Assembly: GCA_018296165.2 (NCBI GenBank)
Contig: JACKQL020000002.1
Location: 1,550,001-1,614,000, forward strand
DNA from: Termitomyces sp. T153
Taxonomy: Eukaryota > Basidiomycota > Agaricomycetes > Agaricales > Lyophyllaceae
Direction: 5' to 3'
DNA: 64,000 nucleotides
Of this stretch, positions 58,168 to 64,000 are shown one piece after another. A program made the translations under genes and the position numbers. The notes under the pieces were generated by a model. That model ran no database searches. It was not told where the DNA came from and was given only the letters and a program-made list of their open reading frames with translations. Each line of letters starts with the position of its first letter. Position 1 is the first letter of the stretch.

Positions 58168-59526
58168 TCATACCACTCTGCTGTTGTCCAATGTCTGTTT
58201 CTGTCCTCTGCCCCCTTCTTCTAGTGCACCTCCAATTAGCCTACCATGTCCAACTTGATAAGTGATTCCTCCAATAGCTCCCCCCATTGTGGCCTGGCTG
58301 TCATGTGTCTCCCTTCCTGGGGTCTGCAACCTAGCCTTCCTGACCTTTGTCCACATCCACAGTTCTTTGGTGGAGTAATACTTGTATTGCATTTCTAGTA
58401 TTCTGTCAAGTAGGTGTGTCTTGGCTTCTACAAAAGTCAGGCATGTTCTCACAGATCTCATGTGGCTGTGTTGTATTTTCCTTGCCTTACAGTTTATGCA
58501 GGAGTGTTGTTGGCTCCATTGTCAGTGTTACATGAGATTATAAGATGGGCTACCTTCTGTGCAGGATTAGTTCTGGTATGTGAGGCATGAGCCCATCTTG
58601 CCACTACTAAACTCCCTGGGTATAACCTATTGTTTGTCTCTCACCTAGCCTTGGCTTTAGTTGGTCCCCCAGCAACATGGGCACAAACTCAACAAATATC
58701 TGGTAGGTTCTATCCTTCACTTTTGCATCAGTGCTTATCTTTTCTAAAAAGAGGGGGCAGACATCTTTCTTGGCAAGCCAATCTGCTGCATCATGAGTGC
58801 TCAGTTCATAAAGAACTCCTCCATTTTTTCAGTCTGCATGCTGCAATGAACTCTACCTTGGGTGCATCTAGCCCTGCAATGCCCATGAGGTCTTTTGCCA
58901 TGTTTGCTTTGGTGTTCTCTGTTAGACCCTTTATGGCTGTTGAGAAGTCTATAATTAGCTGCCTTGCCTTGTTGTGGGTTTGTTCCAGTATGTTTTTGCA
59001 TTTGGTTTGGCTGACTGCATCTGCATACATCAGTCTTCCTCCCTGCTGCCTCTTCTTCTGTTCAGCCCTCTGCCCCCTTATTGGCTCCTACAGCTGGCCC
59101 TCCTCAACCCCAGTCCTCTATTCTATCCCTTGCCTGCTCAGCCATCTCCCTCACTGTCTTCACTAAAGCCTCTGCTGGGGTCTCCAGCATCTCCTTGTAC
59201 TCTTCCATAGCTCTCTCCACTGCCTCTGCTACCCCCTTCTCTATTTCCCTTGTTGCAATGTACTCCAACCCATATGCTATGGCTCACATGCCATCCCAAA
59301 GTTCTGTGGGTGTGTCAGGCTTTCTTGATAGCTGCAGCAATGCCATCTTGATCATGCTGATGTCTGGAATGCTTGCTGGTGGGTTGGTGAACCCATTATA
59401 GCTGAACCATTCTCTCACACTGTCTATCATAGTGATTTTTGTCTCTTGTCCCACTGTTGCTCTCATAATGCAAGTTGCTTGCATTGGCAGTTTTGTTTGC
59501 CTGCCTCCACCTCCTCCTGAAGGCAT
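58168..59526 (-). pseudogene. LINE ORF1 (gag-like nucleic-acid-binding protein)
   Basis: Starts MPSGGGGGRQTKLP near 59526, then a helical region (VREWFSYNGFTNPPASIPD, LLQLSRKPDTPTELW), a coiled region at 58806-59030 (LIIDFSTAIKGLTENTKANM) and a Cys-containing stretch near 58480 (CINCKARKIQHSHM) in the place of a zinc knuckle. ORF1 proteins coat the LINE RNA. Frameshifts near 59280, 59030 and 58550 break it. Confidence 0.75.
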
Positions 59527-59692
59527 GTTTTGGTCTGATATACAAGATATGTATAAAGCATGAGTAAATATGGGAGGTTTTAGTACTTCTAGTCTGCCTT
59601 TTCCCTATTTCTGCAGTCCCTTGGCAGGTAATAGCTTGGGTTCCCACAGTCTGCAGGTGATGGTTCAAGATCAAAAAGCAGTGGGCTGGCAC

Positions 59693-60832
59693 ATTACAGT
59701 TGCCAATCTGCATGATATTACTATGATACATCCCAGTAATAGTCATAAATATAGTCTTAGGTATGTCATATTCTCACTTGCTCATATGCATTAGTGAGGT
59801 CAATTTTTGACCTCACTGGCATGTGGGCAACATCCTCCCTAATAACTTCTTGGTCTGGCAAGGGCATTATGTTCTTAATGGTATTGTTATGCTGATGTGC
59901 ATCTAACACTGTCCACAGAAATACATCCTTCTTAGGGATGCATAATAGTGGTGCAGCCTGATTGGCCACACATGGGTCCCACCACTTCACACACACATAG
60001 CAGTCAATTTTTTCCCACAATTGCTGCTGAAGTGACTTGGGACACCTTGGCATGAAGTATGAGTACTGTTTGGTCTCATCAATGAGATTCTCATGATTCA
60101 CTTCTTGCCATGAATGAAGTTTCTCCTTCATTCCATTGACAATGTCTTGGAACTCATTGTACCACTGCTGTCAAAGGTGCAGAATGTTGCCTTCTGTTAG
60201 CTTGAAAGGTCATGCTTTCCTTCCAACTACTCTTGGTGAAGTGATACACTCTTTCTCAGTCAATTTTGCTAGTGGTACAGGCTTTGTGTACTTGTCATGC
60301 AAGGCCATTAGACAAATCTCTGATTTGTCTGGTATGTTTAGCCAAGCAGAGCCATAGGTTGTCCTGCCTCATACTTCTACCCATGAGTATTCGAACTCAC
60401 CAGACTCAGATATTTCATCCTCTGTAGCCATTCAATATACTTCAACATCAGGAGTTAGTCTTCTTACCTCTTCTTGCCAGCTATGACCTGAATCCACTCT
60501 TGTGGCATGTGTGGATTGTATGCCCATTCAAGGGTAGACTTTGGGATTGGTCTGTCCCAAATCTTTCTTTTCCTTGCCTTCAAAGGGTCAATTCAATCCT
60601 TCTGGCATACTCTCCTCTCCTCTTGAAGAGAACTCCTTTGATATTCTTCTTTGGAGATCAACAGAGATGGGTGGTCATCAGGTAGACTCTCAGTCACCCA
60701 AACTTCCTCCTCATCTGCCACTTTCTCTATAGTGGGCCATTTGAGTCCACCAGGGAGTCAGGGCTGCTTGTTACACCACTTTTTCACAGTGCAGAAGTGT
60801 CATGCATGGCCATCAGCATCCTTCAGCTCCAC
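59693..60832 (-). pseudogene. Gypsy type D pol, first half (pre-RT and RT start)
   Basis: On the minus strand: EKVADEEEVWVTESLPDDH, RKRKIWDRPIPKSTLEWAYN (pre-RT), then 59766-60131 with LHSWQEVNHENLIDETKQYS, PLLCIPKKD and VRSKIDLTNAYEQVRI (RT motifs 1-3), then MYHSNIMQIGNCNVPA up to 59693. The sentence is completed by PATFQCLM at 53609 on the other side of the LINE. The right border near 60832 is a sharp junction with CpG-rich gypsy type C sequence. Confidence 0.88.
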
Positions 60833-62397
60833 TTAGCTTGGAACATAGTCAGACATTGGGTTAGAAAGATTCACCACTTCCGGGGGTCGTGGCTGGTGAA
60901 GGGTTCAGGCTTCTGAATGTCAAGCTTACCCTCCCAGGCCAGTGCATCGCAGATATTGTCCTGTGGATTTTGAGCTTGGGGTGGGGGTCCAGCATTGTAG
61001 TAGTAATAGTAGTTGTTCCCATTTCCGCACTAGGGGGGGAAGTTGTCCATCGCCAGGCCCCATCCCCTAGGGGGTCTGCCATTGGGTGGCCCTCTGCCAG
61101 GGGGTTGGCCCATGTTGCCTGGGGCCCATTGAGGGGGTCCTCCAGGGGTGGGGGGTCTAAAATAATTGGCGTTGGTGGGAGGGTTAGGCATCGGAGTGGA
61201 TGGAGGATGAGGATGGTTGGTAAGAAAGGGTGGTTGGGGCGCCCTGGGACCTGTGGGCTGTCGCAAGGGGACTGGGGCATTGGGACGGGGCAGAGGGGCA
61301 TTGACACAAGGGGCGTGGAGGTTGAAGTGGGGGAGTCAGTCTTGTGGAGGTCCATTGCATGGGGCATGCTCATCAGCAGGGTTACCAGGCTTGTCGATGT
61401 AGGAGAGAGTCTGGTTGTCATTGTCAACGCGTGGGGGCAGCCGTTGGGAGTGGGGTTTAAGGATGGCGGGCTGGTCCCAGGTTCGGAAGGTGCTGGGGAT
61501 GAAGTTGGCCTGGGGGCAAGCAGAGAGGGCCAAGGTATGGGTGGCTGGTTGGTCAAACAATCCCCCCATAGGGTTAAGGTTCCTCAAGATGCTGGAGGCC
61601 ATGTTGAGTTCTTCCTGCTGACAGGGAATGGAAAGCGAGGCTTTGCTTTGTGTTCCAACGGGCTCCTCGCATTGCACATGGAAGGAGCGGGCAGGGTCTA
61701 GAGGGACTTTGAAGGGGTGGGGGTTCAGGCTGGTGTGGATTTCTTTGACCAATGCATGGAGCTTGTTCCATAAGTTATTGTCAATGCATTGCATAGTCTC
61801 TGGGAGGTTCCCTTGCAGATAGCACTTGTGGAAGTCGAGGAGTTGATCTGCCCAGACTTCCAGAGTCACAGAGGTGTTGGGGTAACCTAGGTTGGTGAGG
61901 AGGGTGCAGGTGCGCCTTGCAAACTCTGCGGGAGAGAGGCAGAGGAGGCGGAGGACTTTGTCACGTTGTTGGGCATAGGCTTTGACCCTTTGCTGCCTGG
62001 GAGAAAGAGGAGCTTGAGCAGGGAATGGCATACAAGGGGGAGAATAATTGTCCATAGGCCCCGGAGGGGTTGGGGCTGCAAGGACTGGGTACATGTAATA
62101 GTGGGCAGGAAGAAGGTAGGCAGGGTTAGGTGGTGCTGCGGAGTATCCTCCAGGGTACATACAGGGATTGTTGCCATCAGCAGAGAATGCAGGAGAGCAG
62201 TGCTAGCCCGGAGATATTCCCTGGCTGATGGAGGGGGCGTAGAATGCCTAGTTGGGGTCAGGAGTCCAGTGATGAGGGACATACTGATTCATGGGGGGGC
62301 CTGGGTAGAATGGGGTGTAGGGATTTTCCAGTACCGGTCAACCATAGACATCGGTTAGATAGCTGGCAGGGTTGTACACAGGGTTATATGCAGACAT
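60832..62397 (-). pseudogene. Gag of a third gypsy type C copy (CpG-rich)
   Basis: Start at 62397 (MSAYNPVYNPASYLTDVYG, then TGA). A 274-codon frame at 61336-62160 (YPGGYSAAPPNPAYLLPA, VTLEVWADQLLDFHKCYLQG, SFHVQCEEPVGTQ) and a shifted one at 60861-61556 follow. The end reads KLDIQKPEPFTSHDPRKW*IF and FLTQCLTMFQAKW, homologous to the inner copy near 34690-34770, then breaks off. Pol and the 3' LTR are absent. Few stops and many CpGs show it is much younger than its neighbours. Confidence 0.85.
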
Positions 62398-62429
62398 CAA
62401 GAATGGGGTAAGGGGAAGTCTTGATATTG

Positions 62430-63365
62430 TGTCAGGTTCTACTGACGATGGGGGCTCAGCTACACTGGCAAATCCTTACTAGGCAGACATAATGTCCTGC
62501 GCTTATAACAAAGCGTCTGGGATGGGTGCAGAGGGGAGGGACTTGTGAGGAGGAGCTAGGGGGAGTGGTCCAAGCAAGTCTGGAGTGGTTCAGGGACATC
62601 TAAGACCAAGTGTATTAGACGTCGGACCTGGACGAGTGTCGAAACAAGTTTGTGGGCAAATAGAATGTGGAGTAAGTGGAGGCTTTGCAGTTGATGGGGG
62701 CAGAGCCGGAGTTTGATGGGGGGTCACCAAGGCATGATGGGTTCCTGGGCCGAGCGGGGAGCAAGGTCTGGAGTTGTTGTAAGAATGTTTGGGTCGTAAT
62801 ATATGCGTGGAGTTTGTACTGATGCTGGAGATGAAAGGAACTTAGGAGGACAAAGGAAATATATACAGTCAAGATGAGATGGAGAAAAGAAATAGATTCA
62901 AAACTAAAAATAGAAACAGTGATGAGACAAAAGACAAGACATAGGAAACCAGTAAATGCAATATCAAGACTAAAGTACCAGGGGTTACTCTACAACTTAT
63001 ATACCTACTACTGAGTGGTTCTGGAGGGCAGAGGATATGGCGGCAGGCTCAATGGAACTGCATGGAGTCGACAGTTGTCGGGTGCAATCTTGGAGTGGGC
63101 TGCGGTGACATTCTGATGGGATCAGTTGGAAAGTGGATTGTTCCAGAGTCGGGTCAGGGGAAGCCTTGGGAGTCCAGAGGAATTCAGGGGATGTGTCAAC
63201 TGCTGCAGAGAAGGTGTCAGAGTTGATCAAGGAGCCATTGGGGTTTGCTGAGGAGGTGTCAGAGTTATCCAAAGTGGGTGCGGAGGGTGGGCAAGGGTTG
63301 GGGAGTTTGGCGGAGCGTTGGGAGGGCTGGGGGCAGTGTCAGGGTCTAGGGAGCGGGTCATGACA
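62430..63365 (-). mobile_element. 5' LTR of the third gypsy type C copy
   Basis: 936 bases, TGTCAGGTTCTACTG on the left and GCGGGTCATGACA on the right, followed leftward by the leader and gag start at 62397. It is inserted in the gag of the type A element at its right. Its partner LTR is lost, so no target duplication can be scored. Confidence 0.88.
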
Positions 63366-63480
63366 TAAGGGATGATTGCATCAACTGCACCTGGGTTTCT
63401 AGGTGTAGCAGGCAAGTCCAGGCTTTGTTCTGTGGAGCTGGGGCCTCTGAGGGTGTGTCTGGGTTGGCAAGCTGAGACAT
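63366..63480 (-). pseudogene. Gag start of a second gypsy type A copy (cut)
   Basis: Minus-strand ATG at 63480-63478 with MSQLANPDTPSEAPAPQNK and LLHLETQVQLMQSSL, then cut by the LTR at 63365. It follows the type A LTR by about 107 bases, the normal place of gag. The remainder is not in the window. Confidence 0.6.
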
Positions 63481-63586
63481 AGAACTCTGTGGTGCTTAAT
63501 CCTGGTGAGGAGGCAATGAATAGCAGCTCAGAGGTTCCTTGCAGCTATGAGGGGCTTCCAGACCAGTTTTTGGAGACTTGTTCTGC

Positions 63587-63955
63587 TATAAGGGCAACTG
63601 CTGGGGCAGTGGATTGGAGTCATGCAGCTAGCAGAGAGGAATCCAAAGTACATTAGCAGAGTAGATGACAATACAATCAGTAGCTAATTACCTAGCAGAG
63701 GGGAATCCAAAGAGAATAAGTCTAAGGATCCCTGCTGCTTGGCACAGCACATCAGCAGACAGCAGAGGCATGGGAACTACTGTACAGCAGGCCAGAGCTA
63801 ATCCTAACCCTAGAACAATGATTGATGAGGTAATACAGAGAACCCTGTGGTTCTCCAGAGATCTCTGGAGTTCTGGAATGAGCTCTGGAGATGTCAAACA
63901 AGCTGTGGAGTTGCTAGAATAGGTCATGGAGGTTGGAAGTGGAAGTCCCCTGACA
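63587..63955 (-). mobile_element. 5' LTR of the second gypsy type A copy
   Basis: 369 bases, inverted relative to 25315-25683 and similar along the whole length: TGTCAGG begins at 63955 and GCCCTTATA ends at 63587 (final CA changed to TA). Followed on the minus strand by GCAGAACAAGTCTCC (leader) and the gag start. Confidence 0.85.
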
Positions 63956-64000
63956 GGTTGAAGAAGGGGTGCAGAAGTCTCTTGACAACTGTAGGGGCAA
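63956..64000. other. Right edge, unassigned
   Basis: 45 bases outside the LTR. Nothing recognisable. Confidence 0.3.

Larger units (their letters stand above)
53619..59683 (-). mobile_element. Tad1-like LINE (non-LTR retrotransposon), about 6.1 kb
   Basis: Inserted in gypsy type D RT. A nine-base duplication GGCTGGCAC flanks it (53610-53618 and 59684-59692). It holds ORF1, ORF2 with endonuclease, RT, RNase H and a C-terminal Cys/His cluster, and a 3' end made of TAAAA-type repeats at the left. Length and order match a full-length Tad1-clade element of basidiomycetes. Stops and frameshifts throughout mean it is dead. Confidence 0.9.

Overview
This window looks like nuclear DNA of an agaricomycete (mushroom-forming basidiomycete). 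The host genes carry many short GT-AG introns of about 40-60 bases. Their products are eukaryotic housekeeping proteins, and the rest is chromodomain Ty3/gypsy, Tad1-like LINE and Helitron-type DNA. I cannot name the species.

Genic left third (1-18 kb): the 3' end of an unidentified gene, an ArfGAP gene (1085-2452, +), cytosolic leucyl-tRNA synthetase (3033-6850, +), a leukotriene A4 hydrolase/M1 aminopeptidase gene (14137-16786, -) and a weak multi-exon prediction (17454-18134, +). Between the synthetase and the hydrolase sit three head-to-tail Helitron-type units (about 7149-13799, read on the minus strand). Each ends in a GC-rich hairpin followed inward by a minisatellite of 58-60 base units. 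Two units keep pieces of a Helitron helicase gene and the third keeps none.

Transposon two thirds (19-64 kb): a layered nest of decayed retroelements, almost free of CpG. The core is a four-level nest. A minus-strand gypsy (26410-48103) was split by a plus-strand gypsy with related LTRs (32118-45767, target duplication ACAGA). The latter's gag took up a 1.1 kb solo-LTR-like element (35222-36314, duplication GTGG). Its 3' LTR took up an inverted copy of that element (43099-45377), which itself took up a plus-strand copy (43642-44765, duplication ATGG). Further right, a third gypsy type (minus, about 48104-60832) is split inside its reverse transcriptase by a LINE of about 6.1 kb (53619-59683, 9-base duplication). 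It is followed by a CpG-rich gypsy fragment (60832-63365), which interrupts the gag of a fourth gypsy type whose LTR is at 63587-63955. A sibling LTR of exactly the same length, 369 bases, ends the gypsy remnant at 22290-25683.

Most notable: (1) in both copies of the central gypsy family, a protein-like reading frame lies on the antisense strand between the chromodomain end and the 3' LTR and is similar at protein level between the two copies; (2) the Helitron-type units with hairpin-capped minisatellites; (3) all four reverse transcriptases whose catalytic box is readable have lost an aspartate there; (4) CpG content that agrees with the nesting order. No element here looks able to move by itself.
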